The position numbers and the translations under genes are program-made. The notes under the pieces are model-generated. The model did not search any database and was not told where the DNA came from. It worked only from the letters and a program-made list of their open reading frames with translations. A stretch of 64,000 nt of DNA from JAFECT01 sp036501825. Lineage in GTDB: Bacteria; Pseudomonadota; Alphaproteobacteria; Caulobacterales; Caulobacteraceae. This document shows, piece after piece, positions 1 through 8,409 of this stretch; position 1 is the first letter of the stretch; every line of letters starts with the position of its first letter. The stretch is taken from the NCBI GenBank assembly GCA_036501825.1, contig DASXZP010000036.1, forward strand, positions 620,001 through 684,000, in the 5' to 3' direction.

Positions 1-2150
1 CCGAGGTCGCCCACGCGTTCAAGGCGCGCGACAGGGAAGGCGCGCCGAACGCGATATTGGCCGAAGCGGGCACCGGCGTCGGCAAGACGCTGGGGTATCT
101 GGCGCCGGCGTCGTTGTGGGCCGAGAAGAACGGGCCGTCGGTGTGGATCTCGACCTACACCCGCGCGCTGCAGCGCCAGATCGATCGCGAAAGCGCGGCG
201 GTGTTTCCCGATCCCGCCGTGCGCGCGAAGAAGGCGGTGGTGCGCAAGGGGCGCGAGAACTACCTCTGCCTGCTGAACTTCCAGGACATGGTGCAGGCTT
301 CGGCGCTGGGCAACGCGGATGCGGTGGGTGTCGCGCTCGCGGCGCGCTGGGTTTCGCAGACGCGCGACGGCGACATGACCGGCGGGGATTTTCCCGCCTG
401 GCTGCCCTCGTTGTTTGCGATCGGATCGAGCGCGCAGGCGTCGGCGAGTAACCTGGTGGACCGGCGCGGCGAGTGCGTGCACGCGGCCTGTTCGCACTAC
501 AAGACCTGTTTTGTGGAGAAGGCGATCCGCGCCTCGCGCAAGGCCGACCTGGTGATCGCCAACCATGCCCTGGTCTTGACCCAGGCCGCGTTCGACGGGT
601 CGCGGACGGCGCGCGGGCTCAAGGCGGACTCGGAAACCACGGCGCTGAAGCGCATCGTGTTTGACGAAGGTCACCATCTGTTCGACGCGGCGGACAACGC
701 CTTTTCCGCCTGTTTGTCGGGCCAGGAAGCGGCCGAGATGCGCCGCTGGATTCGCGGGCCCGAGGGACGCGGGCGGCGTGGGCGGGGGCTTGAACAACGG
801 CTCGGCGATCTGGTTTCCGAACGCAAGGATGCGCACGACGCCCTGTTCGACGTGCTGCGCGCCGCCGCGCAGTTGCCGGGCGAGGGTTGGTCCGGCCGCA
901 TCGCGCCGCCGTCCGGTGAGATCAATCCCATCGGGCCCATCGAAAACCTGCTGGCCGCGGCGCTCGATCAGGTGCGCGCCCGCGCCGACGGGCGGCCGAA
1001 CGATCTCAGCCTCGAGTGTTCCGCGCGCCCGGTCACCCCGACCCTGCTGGCCGCCGCGGCGCCGGCGGCGCGCGCCCTGGCGGCGATCGAGGCGCCGTTG
1101 CTGGCGCTGGCGCGCGCGCTGGAAGATTTGCTCGACGACGAGGCCGACGATCTCGATAGCGGCGAACGCGCCAGGATCGAGGGCGCTCTACGCGGTCTCG
1201 ATAGACGTGCGCGCATGACGCTGCCGGCGTGGCGCTCGATGCTGCAAGGCCTCGCGGAAGAGTCGAGCGAGGACGATCCCGACTTCGTCGACTGGATTTC
1301 GGCGGAGATGATGTTCGGCCGCGTGGTCGACGCGGCGCTGCGCCGCCACTGGGTCGATCCGACCATTCCGCTGGAGGCGGCGGTGATCGCGCCGTCGCAC
1401 GGCGTGCTGATCACCAGTGCAACGCTCACCGACCCGGTGCTGGACGATCCGTTCGAACTGGCGCGGCTGAAGACGGGGACGGCGCGCCTGCCGGTGCCGC
1501 CGAAACTCACCCGCGTGGAATCGCCCTTCGACTACGCGTCCCAGGCGCGGGTGTTCGTGGTCACCGACATCGCCCGCGACGATGCGCGCCAGATGGCGGC
1601 GGCGATGCGCGAGTTGTTCCTGGCCGCCGGCGGCGGCGCGCTGGGCCTGTTCACCGCCATTCGCCGCTTGCGTGCGGTCTATGAGCAGCTGGCCGGGCCG
1701 CTGGCCCAGAAGGGGCTGTCGCTCTACGCCCAGCATGTGGACCCGCTCGAAGTCGGCGCCCTGGTCGATGTGTTCCGCGCCGAAGAGCACTCGTGCCTGC
1801 TCGGCACCGACGCGGTGCGCGACGGTATCGACGTGCCGGGAACGGCGCTCAGACTCATCGCCTTCGATCGCGTGCCGTGGCCGCGGCCCGACCTGTTGCA
1901 CAAGGCGCGGCGCGCCCGCTTCGGCGGCAAAGCCTATGATGACTCCCAGGCCCGCGCCCGCATCGCCCAGGCCTTTGGCCGCCTGATCCGCCGCGCCGAC
2001 GACCGAGGGGTCTTCGTGCTGCTGGACGCCGCCGCGCCCACCCGCCTGTTCGCCAGCCTGCCGCCGGGGGTCGAGATTCAGCGCCTGGGCCTGGTCGAGG
2101 CCCTGGATGCGGTGAAGGCCTTCCTTCAAGCGGGGCCGGAAACCGCCTAA
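1..2150 (+). CDS. ATP-dependent DNA helicase, DinG/XPD family (5' end outside window)
   Basis: The frame is open from base 3 and the first recognisable element is the Walker A loop AEAGTGVGKT (bases 60-89), so only a short N-terminal piece is missing. It is a superfamily 2 DinG/XPD-type helicase, which unwinds DNA or DNA-RNA hybrids with ATP during repair and replication. Four cysteines between Walker A and the DEAH-type box (one in YLCLLNF near base 265; CVHAAC and KTC at about 473-510) match the family's 4Fe-4S cluster. The box is VFDEGHH (about 657-677). Helicase motif VI is QAFGRLIRRADDRG (about 1968-2010). The DUF2125 gene follows after 9 bases, so the two may be co-transcribed. The family call is firm; the exact substrate is inferred. 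Confidence 0.93.
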   Translation, partial: EVAHAFKARDREGAPNAILAEAGTGVGKTLGYLAPASLWAEKNGPSVWISTYTRALQRQIDRESAAVFPDPAVRAKKAVVRKGRENYLCLLNFQDMVQASALGNADAVGVALAARWVSQTRDGDMTGGDFPAWLPSLFAIGSSAQASASNLVDRRGECVHAACSHYKTCFVEKAIRASRKADLVIANHALVLTQAAFDGSRTARGLKADSETTALKRIVFDEGHHLFDAADNAFSACLSGQEAAEMRRWIRGPEGRGRRGRGLEQRLGDLVSERKDAHDALFDVLRAAAQLPGEGWSGRIAPPSGEINPIGPIENLLAAALDQVRARADGRPNDLSLECSARPVTPTLLAAAAPAARALAAIEAPLLALARALEDLLDDEADDLDSGERARIEGALRGLDRRARMTLPAWRSMLQGLAEESSEDDPDFVDWISAEMMFGRVVDAALRRHWVDPTIPLEAAVIAPSHGVLITSATLTDPVLDDPFELARLKTGTARLPVPPKLTRVESPFDYASQARVFVVTDIARDDARQMAAAMRELFLAAGGGALGLFTAIRRLRAVYEQLAGPLAQKGLSLYAQHVDPLEVGALVDVFRAEEHSCLLGTDAVRDGIDVPGTALRLIAFDRVPWPRPDLLHKARRARFGGKAYDDSQARARIAQAFGRLIRRADDRGVFVLLDAAAPTRLFASLPPGVEIQRLGLVEALDAVKAFLQAGPETA

Positions 2151-2159
2151 AAGGTCTCC

Positions 2160-3188
2160 ATGACCGATCAGAAGCAACCCAAGCGCGGCGGCTACCTTGG
2201 CCTTTTCGCCCCTGTCGCCATCCTGGCCGTGGCGCTAGGCGCCTGGACCGTCTGGTGGTTCCTGGTCGCCCACAAGGTCGAGACCGGCGTCGACGACCAG
2301 GTGAAGACCCTCGGCCGCTCCGGCTACACCGTCGTGTGGCGCGAGCGCACGATCACCGGCTGGCCCTTTCGCACCGACGTCGAGTTCAAGGACGTGCGCG
2401 TCGATGCGCCGGGCGGCGCCAGTGTGACCGCGCCGGAACTGGGCGCCGAGGCCGAGACCTTTCAGCTCGGCAAGTGGGTGATCGCGGCGCCCAAGGGACT
2501 CGTCTGGACGCGCGGCAAGACCGAAGGCGCGGTGAAGATCGACGCCCAGGCCATTCGCGCCAGCGTCGACCAGGTCAGCACCTTCCCGCCCGACCTGCGC
2601 ATCGAACTGCGCCAGCCGGTGTTCACGCCGCAGCCGGGCGCCCAGCCGTTCCCGCTGGCCTCGGCCCAGTACATCGACTTCAACCTGCTGCCCAAGGCGA
2701 ACGACGCGGGCGCCGGCGCCTTCATCGTGGTGTTGGACGGCGCCAAGGCGCAGCCGGGCAGCGCGCTCGGTTCGGTAATCGGCGATCAGCCGTTCCTGGC
2801 GCGCTGGGAAGGCGCGCTGGAACATCTCGATCACGCCAAGGGCTCGTCCTGGCCCAAGCTCATCAACGCCTGGACCCGCGCCGACGGCGACATCACCGAC
2901 AGCCATGCCGAATTCGTCCAGGGCGACGCGGCGATCGAAGCAACGTCGCCGGCCATGACCGTCACCTCCGATGGCCGGCTGAGCGGCGACGTGACGCTGG
3001 ACATGCGCCGCGCGGGCAAGCTGCTCGATCGTGCGCTCGAAGGCGCGCCGAGCGAAGGCACGGCCTCGACGCTGGCGAGTTCGGTGCTGCGGCTGATCGC
3101 GAGCCAGACCAAGGTGGTGGTCACCTTCGACGGCAAGGACACCCGCTTCGCCGGCCAGCGCCTCGCCGCCGCGCCCAAGATCTTCTGA
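2160..3188 (+). CDS. DUF2125 domain-containing membrane-anchored protein
   Basis: The protein has 342 residues. A basic N-terminus (TDQKQPKRGG) leads into one hydrophobic segment at about residues 12-35, so it is probably inner-membrane anchored with a large periplasmic part. The stretch around TLGRSGYTVVWRERTITGWP and FRTDVEFKDVRVDAP is characteristic of the DUF2125 family of Alphaproteobacteria, whose function is unknown. It starts 9 bases after the helicase stop, and the next gene's GTG follows its stop by one base, so these three genes are probably one transcript. No catalytic motif is visible. The family assignment is by pattern recognition and fairly sure; no role should be assumed. Confidence 0.85.
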   Translation: MTDQKQPKRGGYLGLFAPVAILAVALGAWTVWWFLVAHKVETGVDDQVKTLGRSGYTVVWRERTITGWPFRTDVEFKDVRVDAPGGASVTAPELGAEAETFQLGKWVIAAPKGLVWTRGKTEGAVKIDAQAIRASVDQVSTFPPDLRIELRQPVFTPQPGAQPFPLASAQYIDFNLLPKANDAGAGAFIVVLDGAKAQPGSALGSVIGDQPFLARWEGALEHLDHAKGSSWPKLINAWTRADGDITDSHAEFVQGDAAIEATSPAMTVTSDGRLSGDVTLDMRRAGKLLDRALEGAPSEGTASTLASSVLRLIASQTKVVVTFDGKDTRFAGQRLAAAPKIF

Positions 3189-3189
3189 G

Positions 3190-3900
3190 GTGGCGAACGA
3201 CGAAGACGGGGCGGACGCCGAGCTCGCTGCAGCAATGGCCGCCTGGGCGACGGCGCGGCGCGACGCCGCCGCCCACGCGACCTTCAATCCGGGCGAAGCC
3301 GCCCTGCACGCGCGCAGCCTGTTCGGCGACGCGCCGGAGACCGCGCTCATCGCCTGGCGGACGTTGAGTTCACGCGCGTCGGGGCTCGAATGTATCGCCG
3401 TGTGGGGCGGCAGTGATCCGATGCAGGTGGCCGACCTGACGCGGCGGCGGTTCGGCTTTCACGCCCTGCTGCAACCCTGCGCGACGCCGGAGGCGGCGAT
3501 GGCGGCGGCCAAGGGGCCGGGTTGTGCGGCGGTGCTGGCGCTCGATTCCAAGACGCCCTGGTGGGGCCGGATGCTGGTCGAGCCGACGCTGAACGTCATT
3601 GCCCTTCTGCCCGAGACGCGCTTCGAATCGGGCGTCGACGCCCTGGCCATCGCCGAGGTTGAGGTCGCGCCCACCGGCGCCGACGAGACGCTCTGGGTCA
3701 CCGATGCGGAGGGCGCGGGCCAGTCGGTGGAGGCGGGGCTCAGCGAAGCCGGCTTTGCCGCCCGGTGGATCGCCGCGGCAGGCGGGTTGAAGCTGTTCGC
3801 CCTGGCGGGCTATGTCCAGCGTGAGGATCCAAGGCTCAGGTCCGCGCCCGGCCGTCTCAGCGGGGTGATCGGGGCCGTGGCGTCCCCCTATCCTGCCTGA
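3190..3900 (+). CDS. Chorismate-mutase-like protein, N-terminal domain apparently degenerate
   Basis: A 236-residue protein with a GTG start one base after the DUF2125 stop. It has no signal peptide. The order of motifs resembles a group of alphaproteobacterial chorismate mutases that carry a C-terminal extension: an EAALHARSLFG helix, an IAWRTLSSRASGLE segment, an RRRFGFHALLQP segment, PWWGRMLVEPTLNVIALLPE, and a closing GGLKLFALAGYVQ / GVIGAVASP. The first helix (about residues 10-35), which in AroQ-type mutases supplies catalytic Arg and Lys residues, is alanine-rich here and does not show the usual pattern, so activity is doubtful. It sits directly before hisC, whose products often transaminate aromatic keto acids. 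The family call is an inference from memory, not a search. Confidence 0.5.
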   Translation: MANDEDGADAELAAAMAAWATARRDAAAHATFNPGEAALHARSLFGDAPETALIAWRTLSSRASGLECIAVWGGSDPMQVADLTRRRFGFHALLQPCATPEAAMAAAKGPGCAAVLALDSKTPWWGRMLVEPTLNVIALLPETRFESGVDALAIAEVEVAPTGADETLWVTDAEGAGQSVEAGLSEAGFAARWIAAAGGLKLFALAGYVQREDPRLRSAPGRLSGVIGAVASPYPA

Positions 3901-3921
3901 GCCGCTCCCCCGGAGGCCCCG

Positions 3922-5040
3922 ATGACCGTCGAAACCCTTGCGCCCAAGTCCAGGCCCGCCGCGCCTGAGCCCAAGCCCGGCATCCTCGACATCGCGCCCT
4001 ACGTCGGCGGCAAGTCGAAGATCGAGGGCGTCGCCGACCCGATCAAACTGTCGTCGAACGAAAACCCGCTGGGCTGCAGCGCCGCGGCCAAGGAGGCGTA
4101 TTTCGCTGCGGTCGAGCGTCTGCACATCTATCCCGACGGCCGCGCGACCAAGCTGCGCGAGGCGGTGGCGAAGAAGTTCAACCTCGAACCGGAACGCTTG
4201 GTCTTCGGCAACGGCTCGGACGAAATCTTCGCCCTGTTGAACCAGACCTACATCGAACCCGGCGACGCGATGGTGACCAGCCAGTACGGCTTCCTCGCCT
4301 ATCGCATCAGCGCGCGCGCCAACCAGGCCGACATCCGTCTGGCGCCCGAGCCCGACATGCGCGTGAACGTCGATGCGATGCTCGAGCTGGTCGACGAGCG
4401 CACCAAACTGGTCTTCATCTCCAACCCGGCCAACCCGACCGGCACGTGGAACTCGGGTGAGGAGATTCGCCGCCTGCACGCGGGGCTGCCGGAGAACGTG
4501 CTGCTGGTGGTCGACGAAGCCTACGCCGAGTACGTGACGGAACCCGATTGGGAATCGGCGCTCGACCTCGCGCGCAATGCGAAGAACCTGGTGGTGACGC
4601 GCACCTTCTCCAAGATTCACGGCCTGGCCGGCCTGCGCGTGGGTTTCGGCTACGCGCCGCTCGCTGTCGCCGAAGCGGTCGACCGCATCCGCCTGCCGTT
4701 CAACAACGCCATTCCTGCGCAAGAAGCCGCCATCGCCGCGCTGACCGACGACGCGCACCAGGATCTGTCGCGCGAACTGGTGCGTCAGTGGCGCCCGCGC
4801 CTGACCCAGGCCATCCGCGGCATGGGCTTCGAGGTGTTTCCCTCGGCGGGCAACTTCGTGCTGGTGCGCTTCCCGGCAAACAAGCCCGCCCCCCAGGCCG
4901 ACGCCTTCCTGCACGCCCGCGGCGTTATCGTGCGCCCCGTCGGCGGTTACGGGTTGGCGGACTGTCTGCGCATCACCGTGGGGACGGAAGCGCAGAACCG
5001 CGTCCTGCTGGACGCGCTGCAGGCGTTCGCGGACGCGTAA
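3922..5040 (+). CDS. hisC: Histidinol-phosphate / aromatic aminotransferase HisC
   Basis: A 372-residue fold-type I PLP aminotransferase of the HisC family, which transaminates imidazole-acetol phosphate in histidine synthesis; some members also act on prephenate or phenylpyruvate. Visible motifs are KLSSNENPLG near the N-terminus, FGNGSDEI, SNPANPTGTW, VVDEAYAEYV and TFSKIHGLAGLRVG, where Lys231 is the expected PLP Schiff-base lysine; the C-terminus carries RPVGGYGL. Its length is typical. The gene lies 21 bases after a chorismate-mutase-like gene, away from other his genes. That context favours a role in aromatic amino acid metabolism as well as, or instead of, histidine synthesis. A palindromic repeat pair follows. 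Confidence 0.92.
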   Translation: MTVETLAPKSRPAAPEPKPGILDIAPYVGGKSKIEGVADPIKLSSNENPLGCSAAAKEAYFAAVERLHIYPDGRATKLREAVAKKFNLEPERLVFGNGSDEIFALLNQTYIEPGDAMVTSQYGFLAYRISARANQADIRLAPEPDMRVNVDAMLELVDERTKLVFISNPANPTGTWNSGEEIRRLHAGLPENVLLVVDEAYAEYVTEPDWESALDLARNAKNLVVTRTFSKIHGLAGLRVGFGYAPLAVAEAVDRIRLPFNNAIPAQEAAIAALTDDAHQDLSRELVRQWRPRLTQAIRGMGFEVFPSAGNFVLVRFPANKPAPQADAFLHARGVIVRPVGGYGLADCLRITVGTEAQNRVLLDALQAFADA

Positions 5041-5054
5041 GAAGCTCCCTCCTT

Positions 5055-5197
5055 CCGCTCGTCCCCGCGAAAGCGGGGATACAGGCTTTTTTGTTTCTGA
5101 AGGCATGGCGAGCGCGGCGCCCTGCCTTCTGATCAACATCGCTTGCACGGACCGCGGCTAAAACACCTGGGTCCCCGCTTTCGCGGGGATGAGCGGA
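5055..5197. repeat. REP-like inverted pair with CCCCGCGAAAGCGGGG hairpins; possible bidirectional terminator
   Basis: Two copies of a short palindrome lie between the convergent hisC and plsC genes. Copy 1 (5055-5086) reads TCCGCTCGTCCCCGCGAAAG then CGGGGATACAGG, and copy 2 (5165-5197) is the same element on the other strand with a few changes. Each forms a GC-rich stem with a GAAA-type loop, and copy 1 is followed by a T run at about 5087-5092. The 80 bases between them hold no gene that I can support. The arrangement suits a dispersed REP element that also ends transcription from both sides. Confidence 0.75.
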
Positions 5198-5231
5198 AAT
5201 GGAGAGGGAAATAGAGAGAGAGCAATTCGCG

Positions 5232-5963
5232 CTAGGTTTTTTTGCTTTCCGCCAACAGCGCCGTCGACGCCGTTTCGATGCGGGTTTCCAGTTCGCTCAT
5301 GAACTGGCTGCGCTTCAGGCCCGCGGGGATGGGTTCGAGAATTTCGTAGACCACCTTGCCCGGCCGCTTCATCAGGCCATGGGCGGGCCAGCACGCGCCT
5401 GAATTGGTGGCCACCGGATAGCAGGGCACGTCGAGGTCGCGGTAGAGCGCGGCGACCCCCGGCTTATAGTCCGGCTCAGCGCCAGGTATGGTGCGCGTGC
5501 CTTCGGGGAAGATCACGATCTGGCGTTCTTCCTGCAGGCGGTCTCGGGTGTCGGCGACCATCTTCTTCAGCGCCGTAGCCCCGGCCGACCGGTCGACGGA
5601 GATCATCCCGGTCTTGCGCGCATGCCAGCCGAACAACGGCAGCTGCATCAACTCGTGCTTCATGACGAAGCACGGATCGTCGAGAAACCCATAAGGCGCG
5701 ACGATGTCGAACATGCTCTGATGCTTGCCCGCGAGCAGCGCTGCGCCCTTGGGCAGACGTTCGCGCCCGCGCACCTCCACCCTCACGCCGCAGATCAGCT
5801 GGAACGCGACGTTCGCCTGCCACGCCCACAGGCTGACGAGCTTGTTCATGAACCGGCGCGGACCGAGCAGGGCCGGCAGGTAGAGAATCGAGGCGATCGC
5901 GATCGACAGATAGAGCCAGACCGTGAACAGCAGGGAGGTGAAGACGCGCAGGGCTGCTCTCAC
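5232..5963 (-). CDS. plsC: 1-acyl-sn-glycerol-3-phosphate acyltransferase
   Basis: A 243-residue membrane acyltransferase that adds the second acyl chain to lysophosphatidate to make phosphatidate, the precursor of membrane phospholipids. The acyltransferase motif I is visible as GKHQSMFDI (the H-x4-D box), and motif III as FPEGTR followed by TIPGAEPDYKPG. The N-terminus (about residues 8-35) is hydrophobic, as expected for a membrane-bound enzyme. It starts with GTG, and that start overlaps the stop of the upstream ydcF-like gene by four bases, so the two are translationally coupled. It is the last gene of the ftsE-ftsX-ydcF-plsC minus-strand run and is closed by the repeat pair downstream. 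Confidence 0.92.
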   Translation of the reverse strand: MRAALRVFTSLLFTVWLYLSIAIASILYLPALLGPRRFMNKLVSLWAWQANVAFQLICGVRVEVRGRERLPKGAALLAGKHQSMFDIVAPYGFLDDPCFVMKHELMQLPLFGWHARKTGMISVDRSAGATALKKMVADTRDRLQEERQIVIFPEGTRTIPGAEPDYKPGVAALYRDLDVPCYPVATNSGACWPAHGLMKRPGKVVYEILEPIPAGLKRSQFMSELETRIETASTALLAESKKT

Positions 5964-6625
5964 TTCGCCGCGTTCGGTGCCGCGTTGGCGCCCGCGTTAC
6001 CGGTCGCGTTTTTCGGCGTCGAGGCGTGACCCTTGTCCATCGCATTGCCGAGGGCGATGAAACCTTCGCGGGTCAGCACCGCCAGGTACTTGCAGTACTC
6101 CAGGGTCATGAAGCCGGCGCCGCCCGAGGTCTTCCACCAGTGCTGAGTGTCCAGCGCCGGCGTCGCGATCGGATAGGCGATCAGGGTCGCTTCCGGCATC
6201 GCGCCGTGGATCTCCAGGAGGCTGCGCGGCATGTGGTAGTCGGAGGTGACCACGATCAGGGTCTTGAAGCTCTTCCCGCGCGCCCAGTCGGCGATCTGCT
6301 GGGCGTTGCCCTTGGTGTTCTGCGCGTCGAAGTCGAGATCGACGCAGCAGTCGTAGAGATTGGACGGCGCATTGGCGACCTTGGCGAGCTGGTCGCGGGT
6401 GACGTTCTTGTTCACGCCGGAGACGAGTACGCGGCGGCCCTTGCCCGCCTGCAGCAGGTCCATGGCTTCCTGGATGCGCGCGTTGGACGCGCCGGTGAGC
6501 GCGACGATGCCGTCGGCTTGCGGCACCGGATCGGGCGGAGTCAGGCGCTGCACCCGCTGGGCGAAGGCCACCAGCCCCGCCAGCCAGACGAGCGCCACCA
6601 CCAGGATCGCGACCAGGACTTTCAT
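5960..6625 (-). CDS. YdcF/SanA-type DUF218 family protein
   Basis: A 221-residue protein. I start it at the ATG at 6625 because the residues that follow (MKVLVAILVVALVWLAGLVA) form a good membrane anchor; the open frame further upstream is arginine/tryptophan-rich and looks non-coding. After the anchor comes DGIVALTGASNARIQEAMDL and GKGRRVLVSGVNKN, then VVTSDYHMPRS, the acidic/histidine signatures of the DUF218 fold. Members are envelope proteins implicated in cell-wall or membrane integrity; the reaction is not settled. It lies 31 bases after ftsX and overlaps plsC by four bases. The C-terminus ends in an Ala/Asn-rich tail. Confidence 0.85.
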   Translation of the reverse strand: MKVLVAILVVALVWLAGLVAFAQRVQRLTPPDPVPQADGIVALTGASNARIQEAMDLLQAGKGRRVLVSGVNKNVTRDQLAKVANAPSNLYDCCVDLDFDAQNTKGNAQQIADWARGKSFKTLIVVTSDYHMPRSLLEIHGAMPEATLIAYPIATPALDTQHWWKTSGGAGFMTLEYCKYLAVLTREGFIALGNAMDKGHASTPKNATGNAGANAAPNAAK

Positions 6626-6656
6626 GCCTTCGAACTCACGGCGGAAACTGAGGACC

Positions 6657-7550
6657 TTAGGGACTGCGGTGCAGGAGACGCAACGTCGTCGCCCGCGCCG
6701 CCAGCACCGCCACCGTAGCCGCCACGAGCGGACAAGGCGATACCGCCAACAGGTCTGACCACGCCAGCGGCAGAACCGGGGTGAATCCATCTCCGCCGCC
6801 GAGGCTTTTCAGCAACGCCATGGCCAGGGCCGCCGCCGCTGCACCGGCGAACCCCGCCAGCGCCGCCAGCTTGGCGAACCGGAGCTGGAACAGCCCCGCG
6901 ATATAGTCGTCCCGCGCGCCCGACAGGTGCAGCACCTCGACCAGATCCTTCTGCGCCGCCATGCCCGCCCGGGTCGCAAAGGCGACGACGGCGCCGGCCG
7001 CCGCAGCCATCAGGGCGAACAGCCCCGCTATCCCCCAACGCACCACCCCGGCCGAGCGCTCCACGTCGGTGAGCCAGCGGGAGTGGTCGTCCACGTCCCC
7101 GTCCACCCCGGCCATGTCCAGCGCGCGCTTGAGGTCCCGGGCGGTCGCCGGATGGCGCGGGTCGAGCTCTACGGTGACCAGCTGCGGGATCGGCAGGTCC
7201 TTCAGGCTGGCCTCGCCGATCCAGGGCTTCAGCAGCTTTTCGGCCTTGTCGCGCTCCAGGGCCGCGGCCTCGCTGACCCCCTTCACCCCCGCCAGCGCCT
7301 CGGCGGCCCGCCCGGCGGCGGCGGTTTCGGTTTCGCCGACCCGGGGCCGCACCTGCACGGTCGCCTCGCCGCGGAGCTGCCGCGCCCAGCCGTCCGCCGC
7401 ACGGTTGGCCGCCAGGCCGGTCACCGCCGCCAGACAGGCCAGGAAACACAGCACCGCCACCACGAAGCCGAGCGAGACCTCGCGATCGTCCTCCCGCGGC
7501 AACAGCGGCCCCGGCTTCCAGCGCTGCAGGTTGCCCGGCGAGACGCTCAT
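6657..7550 (-). CDS. ftsX: Cell division protein FtsX
   Basis: A 297-residue permease-like protein that pairs with FtsE to control peptidoglycan hydrolases at the septum. It has a cytoplasmic N-terminus, a first membrane helix at about residues 27-48, a periplasmic domain (about 50-160), then three more hydrophobic segments near 170-200, 220-245 and 265-290, the usual FtsX topology. The segment AGMAAQKDLVEVLHLSGARDDYIAG is the conserved cytoplasmic coupling region. Its start overlaps the ftsE stop by four bases, so the pair is translationally coupled. The identity rests on this layout and on the adjacent ftsE; FtsX sequences diverge strongly between phyla. Confidence 0.9.
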   Translation of the reverse strand: MSVSPGNLQRWKPGPLLPREDDREVSLGFVVAVLCFLACLAAVTGLAANRAADGWARQLRGEATVQVRPRVGETETAAAGRAAEALAGVKGVSEAAALERDKAEKLLKPWIGEASLKDLPIPQLVTVELDPRHPATARDLKRALDMAGVDGDVDDHSRWLTDVERSAGVVRWGIAGLFALMAAAAGAVVAFATRAGMAAQKDLVEVLHLSGARDDYIAGLFQLRFAKLAALAGFAGAAAAALAMALLKSLGGGDGFTPVLPLAWSDLLAVSPCPLVAATVAVLAARATTLRLLHRSP

Positions 7551-8353
7551 CGCTCGTCGTCCTCCGGCCCGTAGTCCGACTCCGGCTCCGGGTCGGGCCC
7601 AGGGTCCGGCTCCGCCCCCATCTGGGCGGCGCGCTTCAGGCGGCCGCGATCGAGATAGAGCACCGGCATGCGCGAGCGGGCGACCAGCTCCTCGTCGTGG
7701 CTGGCGATGACCACGGTGCAGCCCAGGCGGTTCAACTCGACGAACAGGCGAATGATGCGCAGGCTCATCTCATGGTCGACGTTGCCGGTGGGCTCGTCGG
7801 CCAGGATCAGCTCAGGCCGGTTCACCACCGCGCGGGCGATGGCGAGGCGCTGCTGCTCGCCGCCGGACAGGGTGCGGGGCAGGGCGTGCATGCGCTGGCC
7901 CAGGCCCACCCAGGTCAAAAGCTCGGCCACGTCCTCGCGGTAACTGGCCGGTTTGCGGCCGGACAGACGCAGCGGCAGGGCGGCGTTGTCGAAGGCCGAC
8001 AGGTGGTCGAGCAGGCGGTATTCCTGGAACACCACCCCGATCCGGCGCCGCATGGCCGGCAGGTCTTTGCGCTTCAGCCGCTCGACGTCCTCGCCGAACA
8101 GGGCGACGCTGCCGCGCGTCGGACGGTTGGCCAGGTAGATCAGCTTTAAAAGCGAGGACTTGCCCGCCCCCGACGGCCCGGTAAGAAAGTGGAAACTGCC
8201 GGTGGTTAACGTAAATCCAACGTCCTTGAGGACTTCCGGCGCGCGCCCATAACGCAGGCCGACGTTCTCAAAGCGGACGACAGCACTGTCGGACCGGCTG
8301 AATTCGTTTTCGGCCCCCAGGGAGGCGGCGTGATCGGCGGCGTTCCTGGACAT
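7547..8353 (-). CDS. ftsE: Cell division ATP-binding protein FtsE
   Basis: A 268-residue ABC ATPase with Walker A GPSGAGKSS, Q-loop region VFQEYRLLDHL, signature LSGGEQQRLAIARA, Walker B LILADEPTGNVD and the switch His in VVIASHDEE. VFQEYRLLDHLS is typical of FtsE rather than of LolD or MacB. About 27 extra residues precede the ABC core and the C-terminus carries an acidic Pro/Glu/Asp tail; the usual length is about 220-230, so both ends are extended. It is the first gene of the ftsE-ftsX-ydcF-plsC run. It is divergent from the zinc-ribbon gene, with promoters squeezed into about 56 bases. Confidence 0.95.
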   Translation of the reverse strand: MSRNAADHAASLGAENEFSRSDSAVVRFENVGLRYGRAPEVLKDVGFTLTTGSFHFLTGPSGAGKSSLLKLIYLANRPTRGSVALFGEDVERLKRKDLPAMRRRIGVVFQEYRLLDHLSAFDNAALPLRLSGRKPASYREDVAELLTWVGLGQRMHALPRTLSGGEQQRLAIARAVVNRPELILADEPTGNVDHEMSLRIIRLFVELNRLGCTVVIASHDEELVARSRMPVLYLDRGRLKRAAQMGAEPDPGPDPEPESDYGPEDDER

Positions 8354-8409
8354 GCGGTCCGAAATCGGAGACCTCAGGAGGAGGTGCTTGCGCCTCCGAG
8401 TCGTTGGCC

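Noticed and set aside
3370..5148. A 592-codon open frame on the minus strand opposite hisC
   Set aside because: Antisense to an intact HisC with biased composition and no recognisable domain.
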